The notes under the pieces: model-generated
Told to the model about the DNA's origin: nothing
The model's database searches: none
What the model saw: the letters and a program-made list of their open reading frames with translations, nothing else
Shown: piece by piece, positions 1 through 10,992 of the stretch
Layout: each line of letters starts with the position of its first letter
Position numbering within the stretch: the first letter of the stretch is position 1
Position numbers and translations under genes: made by a program
Assembly: GCA_033220425.1 (NCBI GenBank)
Contig: CM065651.1
Coordinates: forward strand, 124,001 to 188,000
Source of the DNA: Lepraria neglecta
Taxonomy: Eukaryota; Ascomycota; Lecanoromycetes; Lecanorales; Stereocaulaceae
Reading direction: 5' to 3'
DNA length: 64,000 nt

Positions 1-289
1 GCTAAGTACTTATTAATAATATTATACGAGTATACTTAGATCGAATAGCGATAGCGTACCTTAATAATATACTAATTTATTCTAAGAATAAGAAAGAATA
101 TATCAAGTATATATAGGATATCCTTAGATACCTATCATAAGCGAAACTTCTTCTTAAACTAGAAAAGTGCGAATTTTATCGATAGTCGGTAGAATTTCTA
201 GGATTTATAGTCAGTATAGAAGGTATTAGTATAAGCCTAGAGAAGATCAAAGCTATAGTAGAATAGCCTATACTATAGGACGTCAAAAT
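1..289 (+). mobile_element. Ty3/gypsy reverse transcriptase fragment, RIP-decayed
   Basis: The plus-strand translation, interrupted by TAG/TAA, reads like the part of a Ty3/gypsy RT that follows the catalytic motif: an ILIYSKN-like block, then LKLEKCEF, then VEFLGFIVS. The order and spacing are those of chromovirus pol. The piece is cut at the window edge and stops abruptly near 289, where composition changes to GC-rich. No LTR belonging to it is visible. Confidence 0.6.
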
Positions 290-966
290 CGATTCCGTTG
301 GGCCCCAAATTTGGAGGCTACTCGCGTAAAGGTTATGCGATAAATCAGTCTGAATTAGGGCCCCATAGGTGCCATATTGCGCGAGTTATTCGACTGCGCA
401 GCGTTGAAATGTTGAAGTTTTGGGGCTACGGGCGCTAGGAACGCGCCCAGCAACGCGCCTAGCAACGCGCCCAGCAACGCCCCAAATAACGCGCCCAGAA
501 GCAGCGCGTCCAGCGCCTAGATATCAACAAAGCTAAGGCCTTAGCAGCCCTCTAACGAGCGCCATAAACGTTAGCGCAATCAGCGCAATCAGCGCAAATG
601 CGCAAGTCTACCGAATACGCATAGATTTACGCCGATGATATATGCTGTAGAACCTACACAGGCGCGCGTACCCCCCCGCGAGAACTTTGGCTGAATCGCC
701 CGAATCTAAGTAGATATTGGGGCTGCGACATGGCGCTGCTGGGGGGTGAGGCTCCCGAGCGCTGCCGTCGATCATGGAACATCACAGCTTTCGGGGTTAA
801 GCTTCTAGGCGCTTGGCGTCGAAGCTTGGCTACTCGGGCTACCTTAGAGCTGCCTCTGCTGCCTCGGAGTATTACGCGTTAGGCTGAGGCAGCGGGGGCA
901 CCCCTAGAAGCTCCGGGCGCTATCCGCGGAAGCTAATATTTGCCGAGGCAGAAATAATTTGCAGAT
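290..966. other. GC-rich segment without a gene, with short tandem repeats
   Basis: This stretch is clearly more GC-rich than the RIP-mutated sequence on both sides and carries few TATA-type runs. At about 435-500 a 12-base unit close to AACGCGCCCAGC repeats four to five times with small changes. Around 845-905 there are partly palindromic GC-rich blocks. No coding frame was recognised. It may be the unmutated end of another repeat or a recently arrived sequence. Confidence 0.4.
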
Positions 967-1821
967 GTACTTAGGAGGATTATACCTCTATTCCTAGCGA
1001 TAGTAAACTTATTAGCTAGTTAGATAGTAGATCTTAGTATAAAACGAGTTAAGGCGAAGATAGTTAAGGCCTATTTAATAGGCGTTAGATTAGCGTATAT
1101 AGATATAGGCTATAGGGGCCTCGTAGTATTTTATAACCCGTAATTAGAATATATAATAGCGGGTATATAACGTCTATAGAGCGAGGCTAGGATAAAAGAA
1201 AGATATCCTATTACTAAAGATCTACTTCTATAAATCCTCTCGTATTTTAACTAGTATAATAAGACTAGTTTAATATTATATACGGCCTTTTACCTTATAT
1301 TCGCCGTATTCCTCTATATAGGGGAGTTTGTCTATACTATAAGTAATTATAATAATTACGTATTTAGCTAATAGTTTCTAGCTCGTTATATAGTAAGGCT
1401 ATATAAAAACTATCTAGAGCTTACCTTCCTAGTATTAATAGCGGACCCTTTTAGATAGAGTATTACTATTACTATTATAGCTTCCGATAATAGAGTATAT
1501 AGACTTAAGATATTACGCTATTTATTTAAATAGAAGACTATACTAAATATTCTCCTCTTCTAGCTAGAAGGCTCTATATTTATAAAGGAGATTACTACGA
1601 GTTACCTTTATTAAGTATTTATATTACTTAGGGTAGAAGGTTATTATTTAGAATACTCCTTCTATAGAGGGGCCGCTATCTCTATATAAGAGATAGGCCT
1701 TAGTAATAAAGATATCTAGCTATTAGAGCGATAGAAGTTAGACTCCTATTATCTATATATAGTTACTTATCCTAAACGAATACTTATAGTATTATATCGA
1801 TACTAGTAGCGCTAGTACTAG

Positions 1822-1952
1822 TATAAAGGTTATGCTCCGGGCTAGAGCTACCTCTAAGCCACGGGGTTCAAAAGTCAAGATTGCTTGGCGCGATTCCCGT
1901 ACGGCCCTTATTAGAGCCCTTCTACGGTACGTCCCGGGTGGATCTTATTATA
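1822..1952. repeat. TRIM terminal direct repeat, left copy
   Basis: This is a 131-bp copy, diverged from the right repeat mostly by transitions. Its ends are TATAAAGG and TTATTATA. Confidence 0.6.
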
Positions 1953-2218
1953 ATTACCTCCCTCTCTAGAGGACTCGTCCTCGAGGCTCGGGTAGTATAT
2001 AAAAGTTGAACTTCCCTCATAATAGCGTCGCTATAGCGCCCGCTATCGGGTTGCAAGGCCCCCGTAGAGCGCCCGCGTGCTGGCCAATCAGCGCGATTTA
2101 GGGCTTGGTTAAAGCGTCCTCTAACCGGCGAAAATCCCTCAGAATTTGCCCAGTCCAAGGCTCGAACCCCCGACCTTTGTCGGTGTTCTCGGGTCGGAGT
2201 TAGCGGGTCAAGCATAAT

Positions 2219-2348
2219 TGTAAAGGTTATGCTCCGGGCTAGAGCTACCCCTAAGCCACGGGGGCCAAAAGTCAAGAATACTTGGCCCGCTCCCGTACGG
2301 CCTTTATTAGAGCCTTTATAGGGTACGTCTCGGGTGGATCTTATTACA
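2219..2348. repeat. TRIM terminal direct repeat, right copy
   Basis: This is a 130-bp copy with TG...CA ends, TGTAA and TTACA forming a 5-bp inverted terminus. It is followed directly by the target duplication ACTAG. Confidence 0.6.
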
Positions 2349-2942
2349 ACTAGCGATACTTACTAGGAGCTACCCTACCAGGCCTTCCTCTGAAACCCTC
2401 TGCGAGGGTATTATTTGGGTGTTATTTAGGAGTTTTCTAGCGCTAGAGTATCTATTATAGCCTTTCTAGGCTTGCTAGCCCTAGCGTTGAATCGCTTAAT
2501 TATCTATTTATATATCTATTTATATCGATATATATAGCTTTAGAAGTGAGAATACTAATCGCTATAGTAGGACTATAGATTAGTATATCTTATAATTAGA
2601 TACGGTTTTAGCTATATACTATAACTATAGGCTGTAGCGAGAGATCTGTGCCTCCTAAGAGTACTATTTATATAAATATCCTACTAGTAGTTAGCTCTTT
2701 AGTCGAGTTTATCTCTTTTAGAGCTATAGTAGTTCTTTCCCGCCTACCCACACCTTATATATAGCCTATATATAGCCTATCTATACTCCAGATCTATACC
2801 GCCTAGGCATAGGAGTTTTCTAGCGCTGGGGCACCTGTTGTAGCCTTTCTAGGCCTGCTAGCCCTGGCGTTAGACCGCCCAAGCATCTATTTACATATCC
2901 ACTTGTGCCGGTGTGTATAGCTTCAGGAGTGAGAACACTAAT

Positions 2943-3046
2943 AGATATCTCTATCTATTTACTAGTAAAATCTACCTATAGATAACGAGGATAGACAAGG
3001 GAATCGCATAAAGAGTAATTAGGTAACTAGATTGCAAGAACTCCTA
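2943..3046 (+). repeat. Copia LTR remnant (3' about 104 bp)
   Basis: The sequence matches the last two thirds of the 163-bp Copia LTR seen at 47046-47208 and 63194-63356, including the block ending in AGATTGCAA. Its 5' part is replaced by the end of the Ngaro copy. The junction shares ACTAA with both sequences. Confidence 0.6.
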
Positions 3047-3773
3047 CTCGCGCGAATAACACTACTATACTACTCTCTAGAGGCACGTCTTACTAGGCCT
3101 CCTAGAAGACCTGTAATGGTCTCTTCCTACTCTTCCTTCTATTATCAAGACGCTATATAGAATGCCGAACTTGGTTCTCCTATATAGGAACGCAGTAGTA
3201 TTCCCTCTAAGTACTTAAATACCATTCAAAGAAACCTCAATAACAGCCTAACACTTGAAAACTTCAAAACTTACGGAAAAAGAGAAAATGGAAAAGAAGC
3301 TAACGATTTCAGGGGAGCTTTTGCGCCACAACGTTTCTATATAACACTGTACCCTCGTCGCCTCCTTGTCTTCACAGATAGATTTCTATAACTCAACGAT
3401 AATACAACAAGCCAGCTTTCATCACTTGCCCTTATGGCTTTCTACTACTTAATGACCGTGGCTGACTCACGAGCTTGCTCAAGAAGCAGACTTCCTAAAA
3501 AGTGCTAGGGCTGTCACTATTGCCAATGCTGCAACTGAAAATGACAATTTGAAGTGGAGTTGAAGATCAGTACTTCATCTTGCTTCCCGTCGCCTTTAAA
3601 ACTTGTCCTTTTTAGTGGTTATGGGGCAGGTCGTTCACTCTACTTGTACCTCTAAGTGCTACAGCTATCACCACCCTAGCACGGGGAAGAAGCTCAAAAT
3701 GATTTATGAACGTCAAGTGCTTGTACTCAAGAAGTTTTATCTAGTTGACATGGCTCCTGCTACAGCCCATACT
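3047..3773. other. Intergenic transition from repeats to gene island
   Basis: Composition changes here from TA-rich repeat to ordinary sequence. I see no credible gene. It is the 3' flank of the minus-strand nitronate monooxygenase gene. Confidence 0.5.
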
Positions 3774-4980
3774 CTAGTTCTTCAGAAGATAGCTATTTCC
3801 CTGCTGCAACCATGCGACGGCATCATTGACCATCTCATCAACGATATCCTTGGCGGGCTTCCGCTCATTTATCGCACCACATGCCTTACCCATCAATAGA
3901 GGTGTGGCGTGTTTTTTCACGTCTTCAGGGACCTTGTCGCCTAGATTCTCGAGCTCATAATCGACAGGAATCTTGCCGCTGTCACAGAGCTGCTTGATCT
4001 CGGCTTGTCGGTTCTCTTCCCAATCCTGGATGTATGAATTGTTACGGACGCGGAGAGGACGGCCCTGCCACAGAGTCAGTGTACTGTCTAGCAAGTTGTA
4101 ACCTCTCTTCCCGGACTTTCTTACTGTGAAGATGATTGTTCGGACATTGTCATCGAAGCCTGCAGTTCGGATTGCTTCTTGATGCTCCTTAGAAGCACAC
4201 GACTCATCCGAGAGGACAAATCTAGTACCAATCCACACAGCATTTGCACCGAGCATAAGCGCGCTGGCTACGCCTTGACCATTGAACAAACCACCTGCAG
4301 CGATAACTTGAACGTCTTGTCCACTGGGCGACTTCTTACCTCTGCACATAGCAGCTATAGTTGGGATAAGGACACCAGTAGGGATGTCACCGGTGTGACC
4401 ACCGCCTTCACTACCTTGGGCGCAGAGCATATCAACGCCCAGGTCTATACATTTCTGGACGTGCTTAGGATGGCCAATCATATTCATATAGAGAAGCCCG
4501 TGTTTATGGAGCTTGTCGACAATCGCTTTAGGCGGAACACCGACGGCGGAGACGAAAAGCTTAGCGCCAGATTCAATGATGATATCGGTAAGCTCGTCGA
4601 GCCTGCCTTTGGTATAGTCGTGGCTAATGAGAATGAGCTGATCCATTCAGTAAGAGGTCCATAAAAAGATGCACCCACTTGGTCTTCCTCGCATTCCCGC
4701 CAATCTGCGGCAACAGTAAGTCGACACCGAAAGGTGTGTCCTTGTCGTTGAGGTAGCCTTTGAGCTCCTTGATCTGCTGGCGCAGATCGTCAGGCGTGTA
4801 TCCAAGACCGCCAATGACGCCGAAGCCGCCTGCGTTGGCTACGGCTGCTGCAAGTCTTGGCCCTGCCGCGATGTGCATACCAGCCAGCATAATAGGGTGC
4901 TTGATCCCAAGGAGATCCGTGGTAGGGGTCCTGATCTGCTCTAAGAGTGCTAGATTAGTATATGCATGACCTTCGGGCAC
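3774..4980 (-). CDS. Nitronate monooxygenase (2-nitropropane dioxygenase family)
   Basis: This is an FMN-dependent TIM-barrel enzyme that oxidises alkyl nitronates such as propionate-3-nitronate. Two exons are proposed: 4679-4980 and 3774-4623, with an intron at 4624-4678 (GTGGGT...TTAG). The splice restores the family stretch RKTNHDYTKG and gives 383 aa, a usual length. Visible motifs are LLGIKHPIMLAGM near residue 25, GGLGYTP near 57, the CAQGSEGGGHTGD loop with the probable catalytic His177, and AAGGLFNGQG plus GANAVWIGTRF for phosphate/FMN binding. The gene is divergent from the glutathionyl-hydroquinone reductase across a 976-bp promoter region. Family assignment is firm. The substrate is not known; detoxifying or processing a nitro compound of the neighbouring pathway is an inference. 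Confidence 0.9.
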
Positions 4981-5956
4981 TGGAGCGGCACACGTGGGGA
5001 TGCCATATCCTGCCTATGTCTGAGGATTGAGATCCGTTTGCTACTTAGTCAGTGTGTGAAAGATCTAAGGCCTATGTGTAGAGAGTTTGGGGAGAACAAG
5101 CGAGATCCGATCAATGACAAGATTTGTGTGCAAGAGTTTTCGTGTAGAGAGGATTTGGGGATAAGAAAACAGAGGGCCAAGTCATTCAATATATATTAGA
5201 TGAGTGCGGGAGTTTTCATGCTTGAATTATGTTACGGACCCACGGGATAAAGCAGAGAACCTGTGCTTGAAGCGGGCAGGACCTGCTTCGGTCAGAGCAC
5301 TAGGCTGTCAGCATTTAGTCATTTTGACACGTGGACACATTGTAGTGAATTTCAAATGATCGATATAGTCCTCCCGCGTTCCTCGTTGGTCAAGGATGCC
5401 TCCCCATGCAGTGCTGTCGCTAGGTGATCCACTGAGGCATCGGTATGACGATCCCGAAGCCCTGCGGAGAAGTTTAGCAATCACTTCTACTTCGTAATAC
5501 TTCCAGCGGGCTGAAGGGAAGGTTGTATCGGGATTATGACTGGGTAGTATATTTTTAGATCTATTGCGTTCACTCATAATCACATGACGAAGGACCTCAA
5601 CGTCGAGCGCCACCTCCTGATCGGAGAAACAAATTTCCGGATATTACTACAACGTCATATGAATCATCAAATGGGTGAGGAAGGAAGGGGAGGCGACAAC
5701 AGCGCCTGTACACACCTCTCCTTCACCATCCCATACGCATAAGATCCATTCCCCGCATACACTTATTGCGCTGGCCATTCATTTATACACATCCATCTTC
5801 CCAGGTCTGCGCCTGGCCTCACTCCATCACTCCGAAGTGCTCCGAGAAAGCGCTTTATAAATGCTTCACGATGACGGTAGGTTGAGGTGGAATGATATAA
5901 GCCAGGACCCTGGCTGACACTACACGCCTCAGACTCATGGAAAATCGTCAACTAAT
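4981..5956. promoter_or_regulatory. Shared divergent promoter region
   Basis: This 976-bp region separates the start codons of the nitronate monooxygenase (-) and the glutathionyl-hydroquinone reductase (+), so it must hold both promoters. I recognise no specific factor site with confidence, and no additional gene. Confidence 0.5.
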
Positions 5957-7115
5957 GTGAGCGACTGGATCTCGGAGAAGGGTAACTTTGAACGTCCGCC
6001 CTCTGCATTCCGGAACTGGATCTCAGCATCAGAGAACTCAGAGTTTCCGCCTAAAAGAGGAAGATATCATCTCTATGTCGCATATTCGTGCCCTTGGGGT
6101 ACGAATTTCAATTTTGCTATTGTATCGTTCGCTAATCATGCTCCCCAGCACATCGAACCCTGATCTTGAGACACTTCAAGGGCCTTGAGGGCATCATCTC
6201 CATCACGGCCATGCACTGGCATCAAGATGAAAAAGGTCCCAAACCCCAGTCCCATATGGCTTCGACCTTATTAAGCGGTGTTAGGCTGGCGTTTCGCAAC
6301 CCGTTCAGAGCAGGAGCTTTCCATTCATATGACCCCAGACCCTCATCATCCCGAATTCACGCACCTGCAGGACTTGTTCTATCAAATGGATCCAAGTTAT
6401 AAGGGCAGATTCACCACACCCACTTTGTATGACACCGAGTCAGGCAAGATTGTCAACAATGAAAGTGCGGACATCGTTAGAATCATGAATAGCGCCTTCG
6501 ACGGTCTGCTGCAGGGCAAGGAAACGTGCAACGACCTCTATCCGACCAGCCTTCGATCAGAGATTGACTCAGCCAATGAATGGATTTACAATGGCATAAA
6601 TGATGGTGTCTACAGAGCAGGATTTTCTCAGTAAGCCCGCATTTCGAAAGATTGTCGACTCTGGTCCTCCTTTACTGACCCTTTCGACGGATAGAACACA
6701 AGAATCCTATGACAGTGCTGCACCCTATGTCTTCTCCTCTCTTACAAGGGCAGAATCCCACTTGCGAAAAATGTCTTGTGCAGGACCTTACTTTTTTGGT
6801 GCTTCCATTACCGAAACTGACGTCCGCCTGTTCACGACTCTCATTCGCTTCGATCCTGTCTACGCTCAGCATTTCAAGGTCAATTTGAAAGACATACGCA
6901 CTGGATTTCCGGCTTTGCATCGATGGATGCGATGGCTGTACTGGACAAAGCCGGCGTTTAAAGATACGACACGCTTCGACCACATCAAATGGAATTACAC
7001 TAAAAGTCACACGCATATTAACCCGACGGGAATTACGCCGCTGGGTCCCATTCCACACATATTACCGCTAGATGAAGAAGACAGCAGCAAGCCAAATCAT
7101 AGGGAAATGCTCTAA
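5957..7115 (+). CDS. Glutathionyl-hydroquinone reductase (Xi-class GST, ECM4/YqjG type)
   Basis: Members reduce glutathionyl-hydroquinones to hydroquinone, forming GSSG, through a Cys-Pro-Trp active site. Exons proposed are 5957-6098, 6149-6235, 6285-6630 and 6695-7115 (introns of 50, 49 and 64 nt), giving 331 aa, the normal length. Splicing restores YSCPWAHRTL, with catalytic Cys45, then DEKGWRFATR and the VNNESADIVRIMNS block of the thioredoxin-like domain. The C-terminal helical domain holds NEWIYNGINDGVY and TETDVRLFTTLIRFDPVY, diagnostic of this class. The second intron has a weak donor (GTCCCA), but the frame and the family sequence support it. It is convergent with the Fe/2OG oxygenase. 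A role in recycling quinone adducts in the cluster is inferred. Confidence 0.9.
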
Positions 7116-7414
7116 GTAGGTTAAGGATCCAGTTCATAGGTTGTGTAATCAACTTCAATAAGTTTGAAGCTGAAACAACGAGCTTTTGCAGTAGTCGTTG
7201 GAGAATGAGCCTCAATTTCACGACTTCCTCGTTCAAAGTAATTTACGAGTCGAATGATAATTGAGATATATGATTTGTCTGGGTTATTGCTATTGAACCC
7301 CAAAGGTTTCCTCCACATCATCATGAATAGGTACATCCATTTTCCCTAAAATTGAACCAACGAGCGTTGTAATTGCGAGAATTCTCTAAAGAAGAAACTA
7401 AAGTCGTTTTTCAA

Positions 7415-8406
7415 CTAGGCCTGACTCCACGCTTCCTTCGTCGCATGCTCTGGTCTCAAGAAATAAGACAGGTAATAACGCTTCTCCGCGCCTTCAACAG
7501 GCTGCGAGACTCTGTGTTTCGGAGAGAGCAACTTATTCTCCGAAAGACGCTGCAAAGAGTCCCCGATATTGATGAGCGCGCAGCCGTCCTCCAGTGGCGC
7601 AGGGAAAGCGAAACCCTGAGACGGCGCATACGCAGACAGACCCCACTTGTCGTAGAATAGGAGGGTCAGGGTGCCGCTGTCCGTGTGCAGGTTATCGCCC
7701 ACGTCGGATAGCTTGGCCAGTGAGGGCTCGTAGATCAGCTTGAGGCCTGAGTCGCTGGGCTGACTATCGCGGTGGTGCTGCTCGAATCGCTGCTTCTGTT
7801 CGAGCTGAAGCGCATCCGAGAGCCGGGCAATGATGGTTTGGCAGGCTTCGTGACATCCGCCGCTGAATCGCTTCAATATGTCGCCAAGGTTTTGCATGGC
7901 GCCGGGCCACTTGATGGTTCCTGAGACCATTTCATCCCTTGCCATCTAAGTGGGAGTGTCAGTATCAGGTGTCGTGCCAGGGTGGGCAGCGTGAAACAAG
8001 GAGTGTTACCTCAAATGTCTCGTCACAGGCGCTCGTCTTGTAGCTAAAAAGGAGTATTAGCGATACACTCAGCTTAGACTCCCAGTTGATTGATTGTTGC
8101 TTACCCGCGGTCTTGCGATGGCTGCTGATCTTTTCTCACATCTCTCTCCTTAGATTCTTTGGGTTGCATAAAATATTCGTCGGAAATTTGATAAATACGA
8201 GGTAGATTTGGGAGCACTGTTTTGCCGGCTGAGCTGTTGCGCAGATCAAGGTAGAACCATCCGGGGGAAACAGCAGCGGCCAGGAGTCTTTTTACTGCTG
8301 AGGGCTCTCCACTTTCAAGTTGTGCGAGGCTGATGGTGTCGAATGTGGAGACTGGGATGGTCTTCCCTTTGATGGTTGTAGTGGCGGTCTCAGTCATGCT
8401 GGACAT
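7415..8406 (-). CDS. Fe(II)/2-oxoglutarate-dependent oxygenase (isopenicillin N synthase-like)
   Basis: Three exons are proposed: 8105-8406, 8010-8043 (34 nt) and 7415-7945, giving 288 aa. The short middle exon restores RGYKTSACDETFEMARDEM. The N-terminal part (VSPGWFYLDLRN, residues about 48-59) is the DIOX_N region. The iron ligands are His199 and Asp201 in HTDSG and His256 in KHRV. The 2OG-binding element is usually RxS, but here it reads Arg268-Tyr-Tyr, so the Ser is replaced. At 288 aa the protein is shorter than the 320-350 aa usual in this family, mainly in the first half. The gene is divergent from the Baeyer-Villiger monooxygenase. The substrate is unknown; hydroxylation, desaturation or ring formation are all possible in this family. 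Confidence 0.85.
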
Positions 8407-9132
8407 TTTGTCTTGGTTGATAAAATGAAATTTGCTTTTCTTTATGGTTCGAAACGGATTATCTTATTGAAGTAGAAGTGGTCCGTACAGGAAAAAGTCG
8501 TTGAGGGATATTCGGGGAAAGCAAGCTAGTTATATATTCAAAGGCTCTAGCTCCGTCGAACCCAAACGTCAGGCCCAGACGCCACACGTATTGTTAAGAG
8601 TGGAGAAGCTTACTTCATATTCCCCGTGCCTTGTCACTAGTGCTGATCCGGCATTGCAACGCATCGGGGAGGAATCCGAACTACGGCGTTAAAGTTAGGC
8701 TAGGTACATTCTAACCACACTTGGTGATATCATATTGCATTTTTCCTAGTGCACATCTGACATGGGCGTAGATCCTCAGGACACTGTCTCCTAGAGGCTC
8801 ATATTACGCATTCCAATACGCCATAACTTCTCGCTAGGTTCCTTCTTCGTCATGCGGCTATTAAAACTTTTGGTCCTTTCATAGCTCGCTGGACCCCACT
8901 TCCACGTCACTCCACTAGCTTATCTATTAGCACACCATCATGGTAAGGATTCTCAAGCATGATGTTACCACATCACCTGGTCAACTTCCTCCCCGCACTA
9001 TTGCTCAAAGGATATGATGTAAGGTCGCCGTCCCCTCCCTGGTGAAAGGGTATATAACACAGCTTTCTCACTTACCTGCGTTGATTGAGGGAAATAGCTC
9101 CAGACCAGTCACAGCGTACCACACGTACAATC
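8407..9132. promoter_or_regulatory. Divergent promoter region, oxygenase / BVMO
   Basis: This 726-bp region lies between two start codons. A TATATAA box at 9051-9057 lies about 75 bp upstream of the BVMO ATG at 9133. No comparable box is obvious for the minus-strand oxygenase. Confidence 0.5.
9051..9057 (+). promoter_or_regulatory. TATA box of the BVMO gene
   Basis: TATATAA preceded by a G-rich run, about 75 bp before the first ATG of the reading frame. The distance is normal for a fungal core promoter. Confidence 0.5.
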
Positions 9133-10992
9133 ATGAATAGCGCTTATCAGGATACAAAATACGATGAGAGGGGGCAAACGGAGCGTCCGCAGCCTATCTT
9201 TAAGAGAGATCTTGCCGATTACTCCCGCCGGAGAGGCACTACCGGACCATATGCTGACAACCTGGACATCGATGTTCTGATAGTTGGAGCTGGGTTTGGC
9301 GGAGTTTACCTGCTCCATGAGATGCGCAAATCAGGCTACAAAACTGTCATCTACGAAGCAGGTACAAGCCTTGGTGGTGTTTGGCGTTTCAATACCTATC
9401 CGGGAGCCCGCACAGACTCTGAGGTGCCAGGTTGGTCATACAGACTTCCAAGCCACTCTGGAACCTATTAACTTCTGGTCATCTTAGTCTATGAATTGTC
9501 TATTCCTGAACTTTGGAAGGACTGGACCTGGAGCACAAACTATCCTAATTATCAGGAGCTCCAACAATATTTCGACTATGTGGATAAGAAACTAGATCTG
9601 AGTAAAAATTGCGCCTACGAGACTGTAGTGGATGGTGCCCAATTCGACGAGGATGAGGGAAAATGGACCGTGACCACGGTCGATGGACGCAAGGCCAAGT
9701 GCAGATTCCTTATCATTGCAACCGGCTTCGCATCAAAGCGGTATATTCCTGACTACAAAGGCATCGAGAACTTCAAAGGAACTGTCCAACACGTCGCTTT
9801 CTGGCCGCCCGGTGGCTCCGATGTTCGAGGCAAACGATGCGCTGTGATTGGAACAGGCGCATCAGGCGTGCAAGTCATTCAAGAATGGGGCCCACTCGCC
9901 AGTGAAGTCAAGGTCTTCCAGCGAAGCCCTAACATGGCTATCCCTATGGGCAAAAGGGACCTTACTGCTGAAGAACAAAACCAGCTGAAACCTCTCTATC
10001 CGCAGCTTTTTGCTTTGCGTGAGAGAAACTTCGGAGGATATCACTTCGACTTTGCGGAGCAGAACGTGTTCGATGTGCCCACAGAGGAGAGGGAGGCTTT
10101 CTATGAAAAACTTTGGCGTCGCGGTGGTTTCTCATTCTGGCTTGGAAATTATAAAAATTATCTTTACGACATGAAGGCAAACAGAGACGTCTACAACTTC
10201 TGGGTCAAGAAGATACGCGCAAGGGTGCACGATCCACGCAAACGTGAGCTTCTCTGCCCACTCGAACCTCCTTTCCCGTTCGGAGTCAAGCGCCCATGTC
10301 TCGAGCAGAACTACTTCGAACAATTCAACAGGGATTCCGTTGACGTGGTGGACATTTCCAATAAGTCCGGCAACGGTATCCAAGAGTTCACTGAGACTGG
10401 TATCAAGACGACTGATGGAAGCCATTATGAGTTCGACTTCATTGCCATTGCAACAGGTTTCGATATCTCCACTGGCGGCATGACGAGCATGGGCCTCAAG
10501 AGCGTCGATGGCTTGAACCTTCAGGACGAGTGGAAATCTGCTGCTGTAAGTCACATCTATCCGCACGAATAGTCCAGAAATCTCTTCGTTGACATATGTG
10601 ACCTTTAGCTCACTTATCTTGGCACAACCGTTCCGCGATACCCTAACATGTTTTATTTGTATGGTCCTCATGGCCCGACTCTCCTCTGCAATGGTCCTAC
10701 AAGTGTCGAAGTTCAGGGTCGTTGGATCCGGGATGCAATCAATGCGATCAACAGGCAGGGATTGAAGTTCGTCGACCCAACTCCTGAGGCGAGCCAGGAG
10801 TGGAAGCAGAAGATCAACGACATCAGCAACACCACCCTTTTCCCGACTTGCAAGACTACCCATATGGGAGGCGATATACCTGGCAAGGCCTTCGAGCAGG
10901 TTAGTTATCCAGGAGGACTGGTTAGGTATCACCAAGAGCTTCGCGCTGCATTGCCCGATTGGAAAGGGTTCAGGACGGTGCAAGTGACTTAG
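9133..10992 (+). CDS. Type I Baeyer-Villiger monooxygenase (FAD/NADPH)
   Basis: This flavoenzyme inserts oxygen next to a ketone, giving an ester or lactone. Exons proposed are 9133-9430, 9488-10545 and 10609-10992 (introns of 57 and 63 nt), giving 579 aa. The first splice restores SEVPVYELSIPELWKDW and the second joins KSAALTYLGTTVP. The FAD site is GAGFGG (52-57). The BVMO fingerprint FxGxxxHxxxWP is present as FKGTVQHVAFWP (195-206). The NADPH site is GTGASG (221-226), and an ATGF hinge precedes the fingerprint. An upstream in-frame extension lacks an ATG, so 9133 is chosen. All key motifs are intact, and the gene looks functional. It is likely to act on a carbonyl intermediate of the surrounding pathway. 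Confidence 0.93.

Larger units (their letters stand above)
1822..2348. mobile_element. TRIM-like miniature LTR element (527 bp)
   Basis: Two direct repeats of about 130 bp (1822-1952 and 2219-2348) flank a 266-bp non-coding interior. The right repeat starts TGTAAAGG and ends TTATTACA; the left one shows TA in place of TG and CA, as RIP would give. The unit is flanked by a 5-bp target duplication, ACTAG at 1817-1821 and 2349-2353. The host sequence on each side joins exactly as in the uninterrupted Ngaro copy near 58.4 kb, so the insertion is clear. No protein is encoded. On the minus strand the interior has a tRNA B-box-like GGTTCGAGCC and the repeat has an A-box-like TGGCTTAGGGG, so a tRNA-derived origin is an alternative. 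Confidence 0.65.
967..2942 (+). mobile_element. Ngaro/DIRS-type tyrosine-recombinase retrotransposon, 5'-truncated copy
   Basis: This region matches, in opposite orientation, the 3' half of the element at 57800-62369. It covers the tyrosine recombinase region (including a GYSFRRGAA-like block, the HxxR catalytic motif with His changed) and then the terminal repeats in the order B (2428-2559), A (2561-2739), B (2812-2942). The B-A-B arrangement is the split direct repeat typical of Ngaro-type elements. RIP has placed many stops. A mini-LTR element is inserted at 1822-2348. The RT half and the upstream A repeat are missing, so the copy is dead. Confidence 0.65.

Noticed and set aside
435-500. 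CRISPR-like array from regularly spaced short repeats
   Set aside because: The units are a direct 12-base microsatellite with no unique spacers, and the window is eukaryotic.
1922-2275. A 117-codon minus-strand frame
   Set aside because: It lies across the TRIM interior and one terminal repeat, has no family resemblance, and exists only because this patch is GC-rich.
2145-2275. tRNA gene suggested by A-box-like and B-box-like sequences on the minus strand
   Set aside because: The boxes are too far apart and no cloverleaf can be drawn with proper acceptor and anticodon stems. It is part of the TRIM element.
3603-4664. Plus-strand frames of 98 and 161 codons
   Set aside because: They are antisense shadows of the nitronate monooxygenase exons.
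10132-10983. A 283-codon minus-strand frame
   Set aside because: It is antisense to the BVMO gene, which has all its motifs on the plus strand.
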